From: DATKSS01 sp049582065
GTDB taxonomy: Bacteria; Chloroflexota; Dormibacteria; Dormibacterales; Dormibacteraceae
Assembly: GCA_049582065.1 (NCBI GenBank)
Contig: JBAUTF010000032.1
Location: 1 to 8,203, forward strand
Reading direction: 5' to 3'
DNA: 8,203 nt
This document shows positions 1-4,347 of the stretch, piece by piece (positions within the stretch are counted from its first letter, which is position 1; every line of letters starts with the position of its first letter). The position numbers were made by a program, and so were the translations under genes. Under the pieces are notes generated by a model. That model saw nothing but the letters and a program-made list of their open reading frames with translations. It was not told the DNA's origin and did not search any database.

Positions 1-1
1 G

Positions 2-1102
2 CTAGCGCTCGATGTCGGCGAGCGAGCTCCACACGTCGATCTTGGTGCGGACCCGCCGCAGGATTTCCTCCATGAAACCCGTGGTCGACGCCTGCCCGCC
101 GAGGTCGGCGGTGCGCACGCCGTCGGAGACGGTCTCCAGGGCCGCCTCATAGATGGCGCGCGACGCGATCCGCGGCTCGTCGCCGGGCATGTAGCCGAGC
201 AGCGAGGCGACCGCCAGGATCATCGCCATGGGGTTGGCCACATTCTTGCCCTGCAGCGCGGGGGCGGTTCCGTGGGGCGCCTCGGTCATCGCGACTTTGA
301 CCGCGCCGGCTTCGTCGAAGGCGAGCAGCGTCGATTCCGCTCCAGCGATGGTCCCGAACATCTGCATCACGAGGTCCGACAGCGTGTCGCCGTCGCGGTT
401 CAGAGTGGGGATCACGAGCGACTCGCCCGTGGTCGCGAGGAGCAAGGCGTAGGTGGCGTCGATGAGCTGTGGGTCGTAGCGGACCTCGGGGTGGCGCTGG
501 GCCGCGGCGTCGAGCTCCTCCTTGAACATGCCTTCGTACACGGGGCTCACCGTGAACTTGGGGCCGCCGAACACCTTGGCCTCGATCCGCCGGGCGTGGT
601 TGAAGGCGTACTCGGCGACTATGCGGCAGGTCCTGCGGCTGATCTTCTCTGTCCGGTACGCCCACTCATCGAGGTCGTGACCCTCGCGCCACTCCTTGGC
701 CCCGTAGGCGTCGTCGACCGCCATGCGGATCACCGAAATGGGGGCATGCACGCCCGCGAGCGGCCTGACGCCGGGGATTCGGCGCCCGGTGCGGACGATG
801 ACCCGGCCGTCGATCTGCTTGCGCAGGATGGCGTTGGGGCTGCCGACGTCGCTCGTGCCCTCCGGCGTGATGGTCGCCGCCTTGATCCCGAAGCCGCATT
901 CGCGCAGCGCCTCGGCGGCGTCCAGGACGACCTGGTTGCGCGTCTTGCGGCGCTGGTCGAGGGAAAGGTCGAAGTCGCGCTTCTTGATGTCCAGGCCAAG
1001 CACGCCCGGATCGAGGAGGCGCAAGGCCTCGAGCAGCAGCTCTTCGCCGGTCTGGTCGCCGTGCAGGATGGCGACGGTCGATGCGGCCATCGATCGAATC
1101 AT
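2..1102 (-). CDS. isocitrate/isopropylmalate-family dehydrogenase
   Basis: A 366-aa member of the NAD(P)-dependent beta-decarboxylating dehydrogenase family (isocitrate, 3-isopropylmalate, homoisocitrate, tartrate), cytosolic enzymes that oxidise and decarboxylate 2-hydroxyacids with Mg2+/Mn2+. Visible landmarks are the N-terminal nucleotide-side motif HGDQTG (14-19), the substrate-side stretch RRIPGVRPLAG (107-117), a lysine region around AKVFGGPKFT (175-184) that should hold the catalytic Lys, the metal-binding signature NRDGDTLSD (235-243), the adenine-loop motif HGTAPALQGKNVANP (277-291), and a terminal DLGGQAST (333-340). Length is normal for the family. The usual GDGxGPE near the N terminus reads GDQTGEE here, so substrate and cofactor class cannot be assigned. 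The ATG at 1102 has no clear Shine-Dalgarno; Met5 (1090) is an equally good start and would give a more typical N terminus. It is divergent from rpmG and ends at the window edge with its stop inside. Family is certain, substrate unknown. Confidence 0.9.
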   Translation of the reverse strand: MIRSMAASTVAILHGDQTGEELLLEALRLLDPGVLGLDIKKRDFDLSLDQRRKTRNQVVLDAAEALRECGFGIKAATITPEGTSDVGSPNAILRKQIDGRVIVRTGRRIPGVRPLAGVHAPISVIRMAVDDAYGAKEWREGHDLDEWAYRTEKISRRTCRIVAEYAFNHARRIEAKVFGGPKFTVSPVYEGMFKEELDAAAQRHPEVRYDPQLIDATYALLLATTGESLVIPTLNRDGDTLSDLVMQMFGTIAGAESTLLAFDEAGAVKVAMTEAPHGTAPALQGKNVANPMAMILAVASLLGYMPGDEPRIASRAIYEAALETVSDGVRTADLGGQASTTGFMEEILRRVRTKIDVWSSLADIER

Positions 1103-1104
1103 AT

Positions 1105-1124
1105 GGCCCGGTCCAGGACGGGCC
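1105..1124 (-). other. GC-rich hairpin abutting the dehydrogenase start
   Basis: A 6-bp inverted repeat (GGCCCG / CGGGCC, loop 8 nt) ends two nucleotides before the ATG at 1102 on the - strand. In the mRNA it would occupy the position where a Shine-Dalgarno is expected. This either argues for the downstream Met5 start or points to a structured, SD-less initiation region. Seen in sequence; function inferred. Confidence 0.35.
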
Positions 1125-1154
1125 GCGTCAGGAAGGGGCCGGCGCCCGGCGCTC

Positions 1155-1168
1155 TGCTACTATTGACA
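1155..1168 (+). promoter_or_regulatory. candidate promoter of rpmG-secE-nusG block
   Basis: The 119-bp divergent region contains TGCTACTAT (1155-1163), an extended -10 (TGN plus TACTAT), overlapping a perfect -35 hexamer TTGACA (1163-1168). Two readings are possible. In the first, the extended -10 is used without a good -35, and RNA starts near 1170. In the second, TTGACA is the -35, its 17-bp-spaced -10 is only a poor GCTTTT, and RNA starts near 1198. A promoter must lie here because rpmG is the first + strand gene, but which hexamers are used cannot be settled by reading. Confidence 0.45.
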
Positions 1169-1198
1169 AGGCCTAGTGAACCTAGGCTTTTTCTTTTC
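1168..1198 (+). terminator. hairpin plus T-rich run in the rpmG leader (attenuator or operator)
   Basis: GCCTAG (1171-1176) and CTAGGC (1182-1187) form a 6-bp stem with a 5-nt loop, extendable by three pairs including one G-U (1168-1170 with 1188-1190). TTTCTTTT-like sequence follows. It has intrinsic-terminator form on the + strand, yet no + strand gene lies upstream in the window. It would therefore act as a leader attenuator of the rpmG operon, or the palindrome could be a protein-binding operator placed between a TTGACA -35 and a downstream -10. Confidence 0.4.
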
Positions 1199-1221
1199 CA
1201 CCCCCAGCCAAAGAGACAGTT

Positions 1222-1371
1222 ATGGAAGACATCATCACCCTCGCCTGCGGCGTCTGCAAGCGCCGCAACTACACCACCGTTAAGAACAAGAAGAACGACC
1301 CGGACCGGATCGAGATGAGCAAATACTGCAAGTGGTGCCACAAGCACACGGCGCACAAGGAGACCAAGTAA
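1222..1371 (+). CDS. rpmG: 50S ribosomal protein L33
   Basis: A 49-aa protein of the large ribosomal subunit near the E site. The sequence shows the zinc-ribbon type with two Cys pairs, CGVC (9-12) and CKWC (36-39), the family hallmark KRRNYTTVKNKKNDPDR (13-29), and a basic C terminus ending HKETK. It is the four-cysteine (zinc-binding) form, as opposed to the cysteine-free paralogue that some bacteria switch to under zinc limitation. It begins MEDIITLAC, so it lacks the short basic MAKK-type N-terminal extension of many homologues; no in-frame start lies just upstream. The Shine-Dalgarno is weak (AAAGAGAC, 1210-1217). secE follows after 4 nt, the standard rpmG-secE-nusG order. No tRNA-Trp or tuf gene, common neighbours elsewhere, is seen upstream. 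Confidence 0.95.
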   Translation: MEDIITLACGVCKRRNYTTVKNKKNDPDRIEMSKYCKWCHKHTAHKETK

Positions 1372-1375
1372 CCGG

Positions 1376-1612
1376 ATGGCGGTAACCACCAAGAACCGCG
1401 TCGATCAGCCCTCGGAGTTCACTCCCGGGCGGTTTCTCCGCGAGGTATACGAAGAGCTCCGCAAGGTCGTATGGCCGACGGGCGGAGAGCTATACCGCTA
1501 CACGCTGGTCGTGATCTTCACCGTGATCGTGCTCGGCGCCTTCATCGGCGGCACCGACTACCTGCTCGGCGCGATCGCCAAGAGCGTCATCTACAACGGG
1601 ACAGCTCACTAG
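1376..1612 (+). CDS. secE: preprotein translocase subunit SecE
   Basis: A 78-aa essential subunit of the SecYEG protein-conducting channel in the cytoplasmic membrane, which clamps the two halves of SecY. It has an N-terminal cytoplasmic amphipathic segment (about 17-30, RFLREVYEELRK), the conserved KVVWPTGGEL hinge (30-39), and a single transmembrane helix of about 20 residues (YTLVVIFTVIVLGAFIGG, 42-59). This is the short single-span form typical of most bacteria, not the three-span form of E. coli. The start at 1376 lies 4 nt after the rpmG stop, with AAGGAG (1357-1362) 13 nt upstream inside the rpmG 3' end, suggesting coupled translation. nusG starts 1 nt after its stop. Confidence 0.97.
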   Translation: MAVTTKNRVDQPSEFTPGRFLREVYEELRKVVWPTGGELYRYTLVVIFTVIVLGAFIGGTDYLLGAIAKSVIYNGTAH

Positions 1613-1613
1613 C

Positions 1614-2171
1614 ATGGCCGTCGAGAAGAGCTCGGCCCCGGAGCAGGAAGCGCAGTGGTACGTGGTCCACGCCTACTCGGGCCACGAGGAGAAGGTCAAG
1701 AAGAACCTCGAGAAGAGGATCGAGTCGATGGACATGCAGGACAAGATCCTTCAGGTCCTGGTCCCCATGGAAGACGAGATCGAGATCAAGGACGGCAAGC
1801 GGCGCCACGTCCAGAAGCGGATCTTCCCCGGCTACATCCTGGTCCGCATGGTGATGTCGAACGAGTCGTGGTTCGTGGTGCGCAACACCCCGGGCGTCAC
1901 GAGCTTCGTGGGCTCCGCGAACAGCCCGGTGCCCCTGCAGGAGAAAGAGGTCCGCGCCATCCAGAAGCAGATGAAGCAGGAGGCGCCCAAGATCCGCGTC
2001 GAGTTCCAGGTCGGGGAGTCGGTGCGGGTGGTCGACGGGCCGTTCACTGACTTCCACGGTAAGGTCGACGAGATCAACCCCGAGAAGGGCAAGCTGAAAG
2101 TGCTGGTCAACATGTTCGGTCGCGAGACGCCGGTGGAGCTCGACCTCCTGCAGGTCGAGAAGGTCCACTAG
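1614..2171 (+). CDS. nusG: transcription termination/antitermination factor NusG
   Basis: A 185-aa universal transcription elongation factor that binds the RNA polymerase clamp through its NGN domain and contacts Rho or ribosomal protein S10 through its KOW domain. The NGN domain spans about 14-120, with WYVVHAYSGHEEKV (15-28), the polymerase-contacting FPGYILVRM (71-79) and RNTPGVTSFVG (90-100). The KOW domain covers about 131-183, with VGESVRVVDGPFTDFHGKV (133-151) and MFGRETPVELDLLQVE (167-182). Length is normal and it lacks the long acidic N-terminal extension typical of actinobacterial NusG, a useful taxonomic hint. It begins 1 nt after secE and has only a weak Shine-Dalgarno, so it is probably translated by coupling. 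A 133-nt leader separates it from rplK. Confidence 0.97.
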   Translation: MAVEKSSAPEQEAQWYVVHAYSGHEEKVKKNLEKRIESMDMQDKILQVLVPMEDEIEIKDGKRRHVQKRIFPGYILVRMVMSNESWFVVRNTPGVTSFVGSANSPVPLQEKEVRAIQKQMKQEAPKIRVEFQVGESVRVVDGPFTDFHGKVDEINPEKGKLKVLVNMFGRETPVELDLLQVEKVH

Positions 2172-2304
2172 CTTTGAGAACCACAGTGGAGCTGAAGGCC
2201 GGATTCACTCCGGCCGTCTCCGATGCGCTTCCATGCGCCTGCGGGCAATGTGTTACTTGGAGGGGGTACCGCGGGGGGGGCCTGCCTCACCCGCGCTCGG
2301 TCTG
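2172..2304 (+). promoter_or_regulatory. rplK-rplA leader with two hairpins and a distant Shine-Dalgarno
   Basis: The nusG-rplK gap holds two inverted repeats. The first is GGCCGGA / TCCGGCC (2197-2203 with 2209-2215, loop TTCAC), which lacks a T-run and so is not a terminator. The second is CGCGGG / CCCGCG (2270-2275 with 2290-2295), containing an 8-G run (2273-2280). A strong Shine-Dalgarno-like GGAGGGGG (2259-2266) lies 38 nt before the rplK ATG, too far for direct use. Folding the 26-nt second hairpin would cut the spacing to about 12 nt. In many bacteria L1 represses rplK-rplA by binding this leader (established knowledge). I cannot identify an L1-site consensus here, so L1 control is inference. 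Confidence 0.45.
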
Positions 2305-2733
2305 ATGGGCAAGAAGAAAGTCCGGGCGATCCTGAAGCTCGAGCTTCAGGCAGGCAAGGCCACCCCGGCGCCGCCGGTCGGCACCGCGCTCGGTCCCCAC
2401 GGCATCAACATCATGGAGTTCACCAAGGCCTATAACGAGCGAACGGCTCAGCAGGCCGGTGACGTCGTGCCTGCCGAGATCACGATCTTCGAAGACCGCA
2501 CCTTCACGTTCGTCCTCAAGACTCCGCCCGCCGTCAACCTGCTGAAGCGGGCGGCCGGCATCGAGAAGGGCTCGGCCAAGCCGAACCGGGAGAAGGTCGG
2601 CCGCGTGACCCGCCAGCAGCTTCGCACGATCGTCGAGACCAAGCGCAAGGACCTCAACGCCTATGACTCGGAGGCGGCCATGAAGATGGTCGAGGGCACG
2701 GCGCGGTCGATGGGCCTCGAGATAGTGGAGTAG
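2305..2733 (+). CDS. rplK: 50S ribosomal protein L11
   Basis: A 142-aa protein of the GTPase-associated centre that, with L10-L12, forms the stalk base; it is the site of thiostrepton action and is needed for RelA-type stringent signalling. The N-terminal domain is visible as KLELQAGKATPAPPVGTALG (11-30) and GINIMEFTKAYN (33-44). The C-terminal rRNA-binding domain includes KTPPAVNLLKRAAG (72-85) and the signature KRKDLNAYDSEAAMKMVEGT (113-132), followed by ARSMGLEI. I chose the ATG at 2305 because MGKKKVRAILKLEL is the normal family start. The reading frame is open back to 2233, but residues there resemble no L11 extension and the DNA is leader-like. No Shine-Dalgarno lies immediately upstream. 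rplA follows after 4 nt. Confidence 0.96.
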   Translation: MGKKKVRAILKLELQAGKATPAPPVGTALGPHGINIMEFTKAYNERTAQQAGDVVPAEITIFEDRTFTFVLKTPPAVNLLKRAAGIEKGSAKPNREKVGRVTRQQLRTIVETKRKDLNAYDSEAAMKMVEGTARSMGLEIVE

Positions 2734-2737
2734 CGAG

Positions 2738-3469
2738 ATGCCGAAGAAGAGAGGAAAGAAGTACGTGGACGCCGCCAAGAAGGTGGAGGCGGCGATAGCC
2801 AGCAACGGCAACGGTGGGCTGGACCCCGAAACCGCCTGCAAGATTGCCAAGGAGACGTCGATCTCCAAGTTCGACGCGACGGTCGAGGCTCATATCCGGC
2901 TCGGCGTCGACCCGCGCCACGCGGAGCAGATGGTGCGCGGCTCGGTGGTCCTGCCGAACGGAACGGGCAAGAAGGTGCGCGTCGCCGTGTTCGCAACCGC
3001 GGACAAGGCCAAAGAGGCGCAGGAGGCCGGCGCCGACTTCGTCGGCGGCGACGAGCTGGTCAAGAAGGTGTCGGAAGGCTGGACGGACTTCGATGCCGCC
3101 GTCGCGACGCCAGACATCATGTCGAAGGTCGGCCCGCTGGGCAAGATCCTCGGCCCGCGAGGCCTGATGCCCAACCCCAAGTCGGGCACGGTCACCTTCG
3201 ACGTGGCGCGCGCGGTGCGCGAGGTCAAGGGCGGCAAGGTCGAGTTCCGGACCGACAAGTTCGGGATCGTCCACGCGCCGATCGGCAAGGTCTCCTTCGA
3301 CTCCGGGCAGCTGCACCAGAACCTCGCGGCGCTGGTCGACGCTCTGATCCGGAACAAGCCCTCGACCTCGAAAGGCCAGTATCTGAGGACGTTCTTTCTC
3401 ACCGCGACCCAAGGCCCGTCGGTGCCGGTCGACGTCAAAGAGGCGGCGAAGCTCCACACCTCGAGCTAG
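2738..3469 (+). CDS. rplA: 50S ribosomal protein L1
   Basis: A 243-aa primary 23S rRNA-binding protein of the L1 stalk, which helps release deacylated tRNA from the E site and in many bacteria represses its own operon. It shows the N-terminal GKKYVDAAKKV (6-16), domain I/II junction KKVRVAVFAT (78-87), the L1 signature DIMSKVGPLGKILGPRGLMP (126-145), and the C-terminal return to domain I with KFGIVHAPIGKVSF (174-187) and the unit NLAALVDALIRNKPST (195-210). A small Asn/Gly insert (SNGNGG, 22-27) is the only oddity; the full length is slightly longer than the common 225-235 aa. It starts 4 nt after rplK, with GTGGAG at the rplK 3' end as likely ribosome-binding site. In the canonical operon rplJ would come next; here 209 gene-free bases and an acetyltransferase intervene. 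Confidence 0.97.
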   Translation: MPKKRGKKYVDAAKKVEAAIASNGNGGLDPETACKIAKETSISKFDATVEAHIRLGVDPRHAEQMVRGSVVLPNGTGKKVRVAVFATADKAKEAQEAGADFVGGDELVKKVSEGWTDFDAAVATPDIMSKVGPLGKILGPRGLMPNPKSGTVTFDVARAVREVKGGKVEFRTDKFGIVHAPIGKVSFDSGQLHQNLAALVDALIRNKPSTSKGQYLRTFFLTATQGPSVPVDVKEAAKLHTSS

Positions 3470-3678
3470 CGGCGCAGGGGCGGCCGGGTTGATCCCGGTC
3501 GCGACTTTGTCTCTCGGGCCGCCAAACGGCGCCGGGAGTGACGTTGAAAACAATCTCATCCTTATCGGAGAGAGAGCAGCCGCGCGAAGCGCGGCGATGC
3601 AATCAACAGGTCCGAACCTGCGCGCGCCTGGCGCGCAGAGGGGAACAGTCCGGGTTCCCTCCCATACACTTTCGGGCC
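3470..3678 (+). other. gene-free structured stretch between rplA and the acetyltransferase
   Basis: No protein is supported here: the frame is open from a GTG at 3538, but residues encoded before 3679 are Arg/Cys-rich and do not look like a GNAT N terminus. The stretch is packed with inverted repeats. There is an 8-bp stem including one G-U (3481-3488 with 3494-3501), then an imperfect hairpin (about 3513-3538). A perfect 7-bp stem with GAA loop follows (3579-3585 with 3589-3595), then a 5-bp stem (3607-3611 with 3616-3620). The last two are a 7-bp stem (3618-3624 with 3632-3638) and a 6-bp stem GGGAAC / GTTCCC (3641-3646 with 3654-3659). The third-to-last and second-to-last overlap at 3618-3620 and are mutually exclusive. 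An AT-richer patch (3544-3565) precedes the series. None is followed by a convincing T-run. It could be the rplA 3' UTR, a leader for the acetyltransferase, or a small RNA; no known RNA family is recognised. Confidence 0.4.
3665..3670 (+). promoter_or_regulatory. candidate -10 of the acetyltransferase gene
   Basis: TACACT (4 of 6 to TATAAT) ends 8 nt before the ATG at 3679. If used, transcription would begin at or next to the start codon, giving a leaderless mRNA. This fits the absence of any Shine-Dalgarno before 3679. No good -35 is seen 16-18 bp upstream (GGAACA region), so confidence is low. Confidence 0.3.
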
Positions 3679-4233
3679 ATGTACGGCCCCGTCATCCAGG
3701 GCAAGCTCGTCCGGCTTCGTCCGCCAAGACCCGACGACGCGCCCGAGATGGCGACCTGGTTCGAGGATCTCGAAGCCACGCACTTCCTGGGCCTGCGCAA
3801 CCCGCCTTCGATTGAGATGGAGAAGGAGTGGCTCGACACCACAGCCAGGGATCCGAACTCGGTGATATGGGTGATCGAGCATGATGGCCGCGCGGTCGGC
3901 ACGACGGGCATCCGCGACATCGACTGGAGAAACGGTCATGGAAACACCGGGACGGTCATTGCCGACAGGTCGGTCTGGGGCAGGGGCCTGGGGCGAGAGG
4001 TCATGCAGCTGAGAGCCGCCTACGCATTCACGCAGCTGCCGCTGCGCAAGCTCAAATCGTCTTACTACGACGGCAACGTCGCCAGTGGGCGAGCCCAGGC
4101 TGCGGCAGGTTATCGGGAGGTCGGTCGATATAGTGCCGACCATTGGGTCGACGGTGAGTGGCGCGACGAAATCCTGACCGAGCTGATGCGCGATGACTGG
4201 GAGAAGCTCCGTATAATCACGACTCTGCCCTAG
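3679..4233 (+). CDS. GNAT-family N-acetyltransferase (RimJ/RimL-like)
   Basis: A 184-aa acetyl-CoA-dependent acetyltransferase of the RimJ/RimL/SpeG-type GNAT fold. The beta-1 start is IQGKLVRLRPPRPDDAPEM (6-24). A middle strand pair WVIEHDGRAVGTTGI (64-78) precedes the acetyl-CoA pyrophosphate loop RSVWGRGLGREVM (97-109), which carries the R/QxxGxG/A-type motif. LRKLKSSYYDGNVASGRAQA (122-141) and AGYREVGRYSADHWVDGEW (143-161) match the conserved N-x-x-S/GF region and the closing strands. The ATG at 3679 gives a normal family length. It lacks a Shine-Dalgarno. It sits between rplA and the rplJ leader, where the standard operon has no gene, and its last codons overlap the rplJ promoter. Codon use includes ATA and TAT more freely than in neighbouring ribosomal genes, which may reflect lower expression or transfer. 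The substrate is unknown; relatives acetylate ribosomal protein N termini, amino acids, polyamines or drugs. Confidence 0.85.
   Translation: MYGPVIQGKLVRLRPPRPDDAPEMATWFEDLEATHFLGLRNPPSIEMEKEWLDTTARDPNSVIWVIEHDGRAVGTTGIRDIDWRNGHGNTGTVIADRSVWGRGLGREVMQLRAAYAFTQLPLRKLKSSYYDGNVASGRAQAAAGYREVGRYSADHWVDGEWRDEILTELMRDDWEKLRIITTLP
4212..4217 (+). promoter_or_regulatory. rplJ-rplL promoter -10 inside the acetyltransferase 3' end
   Basis: A perfect TATAAT lies within codons CGT ATA ATC near the acetyltransferase C terminus, using the rare Ile codon ATA in a GC-rich genome. The expected start of transcription, about 4224-4225, falls about 10 nt before the L10 leader, exactly where a leader promoter should begin. 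A partial -35 (ATGACT, 4193-4198, 4 of 6 to TTGACA) has a 13-bp spacer, too short for standard use, so the -35 is unclear. Confidence 0.6.
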
Positions 4234-4285
4234 ACCGTAGGCGCCGGCGGATGAACCGCCCGGCTTAATCTCCTACCGAGGCAAC

Positions 4286-4319
4286 TCAAGTGAAGGACCT
4301 TTTATCCTTCCCGCCTTGG
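4286..4319 (+). promoter_or_regulatory. candidate antiterminator of the rplJ attenuator
   Basis: GAAGGA (4292-4297) pairs with TCCTTC (4305-4310) around a 7-nt loop. The stem is extended across an internal loop by CAAG (4287-4290) with CTTG (4315-4318). This occupies the whole 5' arm of the terminator, so the two folds exclude one another. A second, competing option is CCGAGGC (4276-4282) with GCCTTGG (4313-4319), which contains one G-U pair. Pairing is seen in the sequence; the switch is inferred. Confidence 0.55.
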
Positions 4320-4343
4320 CATTGTGGGCAGGGAGGATTTTTT
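4305..4343 (+). terminator. intrinsic terminator (attenuator) in the rplJ leader
   Basis: TCCTTCCCGCC (4305-4315) pairs with GGGCAGGGAGGA (4326-4337) through 10 pairs (one G-U), with one C-A mismatch and an 11-nt loop. Six T residues follow (4338-4343). It lies between the L10 aptamer and the rplJ start codon. Its 3' arm is also the rplJ Shine-Dalgarno, so the hairpin could stop transcription and also hide the ribosome-binding site in any read-through RNA. Confidence 0.8.
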
Positions 4344-4347
4344 ATTG
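4330..4347 (+). promoter_or_regulatory. rplJ ribosome-binding site and TTG start
   Basis: AGGGAGG (4330-4336) is followed by 8 nt of A/T, then TTG at 4345. This spacing fixes the rplJ start at TTG, giving MPKARKEQK, the usual basic L10 N terminus. An in-frame GTG at 4324 would place the start inside the terminator loop, upstream of the Shine-Dalgarno, and is rejected. Confidence 0.8.

Larger units (their letters stand above)
4234..4343 (+). ncRNA. L10 (rplJ) leader: L10-L12 binding aptamer plus attenuator
   Basis: This matches the known cis-acting L10 leader found before rplJ, where the L10(L12)4 complex binds a kink-turn-like mRNA element and represses rplJ-rplL. The closing stem is GTAGG (4237-4241) with CCTAC (4272-4276). 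The inner stem is GCCGG (4243-4247) with CCGGC (4260-4264), topped by CGG / CCG around an ATGAA loop (4248-4258) with a single bulged C. The asymmetric internal loop carries TTAATCT (4265-4271), followed by CGAGGCAA. From memory, the Bacillus rplJ leader has the same layout: a short hairpin, TAATC, closing-stem 3' arm, CCGAGG. Downstream, mutually exclusive antiterminator and terminator hairpins follow. The leader begins directly after the acetyltransferase stop codon. Identification rests on structure and motif order, not on a covariance search. Confidence 0.85.

Noticed and set aside
272..1318. + strand open frame of 348 codons opposite the dehydrogenase
   Set aside because: It is a shadow of a clear dehydrogenase gene, and it runs through the promoter region and into rpmG in another frame.
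2273..2280. Run of eight G residues as a sign of a sequencing error
   Set aside because: It is in a non-coding leader, so it breaks no frame. It cannot be judged without reads.
2233..2304. Upstream extension of rplK giving 24 more residues
   Set aside because: The extra residues resemble no L11 N terminus, the DNA contains leader hairpins and a G-run, and MGKKKVRAILKLEL at 2305 is the family start.
3481..3515. Terminator after rplA
   Set aside because: The 8-bp hairpin is followed by CGACTTTGTCTCT, not a true T-run. At best it is a weak terminator, so it is described only as part of the structured gap.
3641..3659. RNase P RNA-like string (GAGGGGAACAGTCCGGG)
   Set aside because: The distal conserved P4 partner and overall size are missing, so the similarity is short and coincidental.
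3560..3660. TPP, SAM-I or glycine riboswitch resemblance (CTTATCGGAGAGAG, CCGAACCTG, CAGAGGGGAA)
   Set aside because: Only fragments match. The other obligatory motifs (for example CTGAGA for TPP, GGCAACC for SAM-I, CCGAAGG-GCAA for glycine) are absent, and the downstream gene does not fit.
3538..3678. Upstream GTG start of the acetyltransferase giving 47 more residues
   Set aside because: The added residues are Arg/Cys-rich, unlike a GNAT N terminus, and are encoded across inverted repeats. The ATG at 3679 gives a standard length.
4324..4344. GTG start of rplJ at 4324
   Set aside because: It lies inside the terminator loop, upstream of the Shine-Dalgarno. TTG at 4345 has the correct spacing and yields the normal L10 N terminus.
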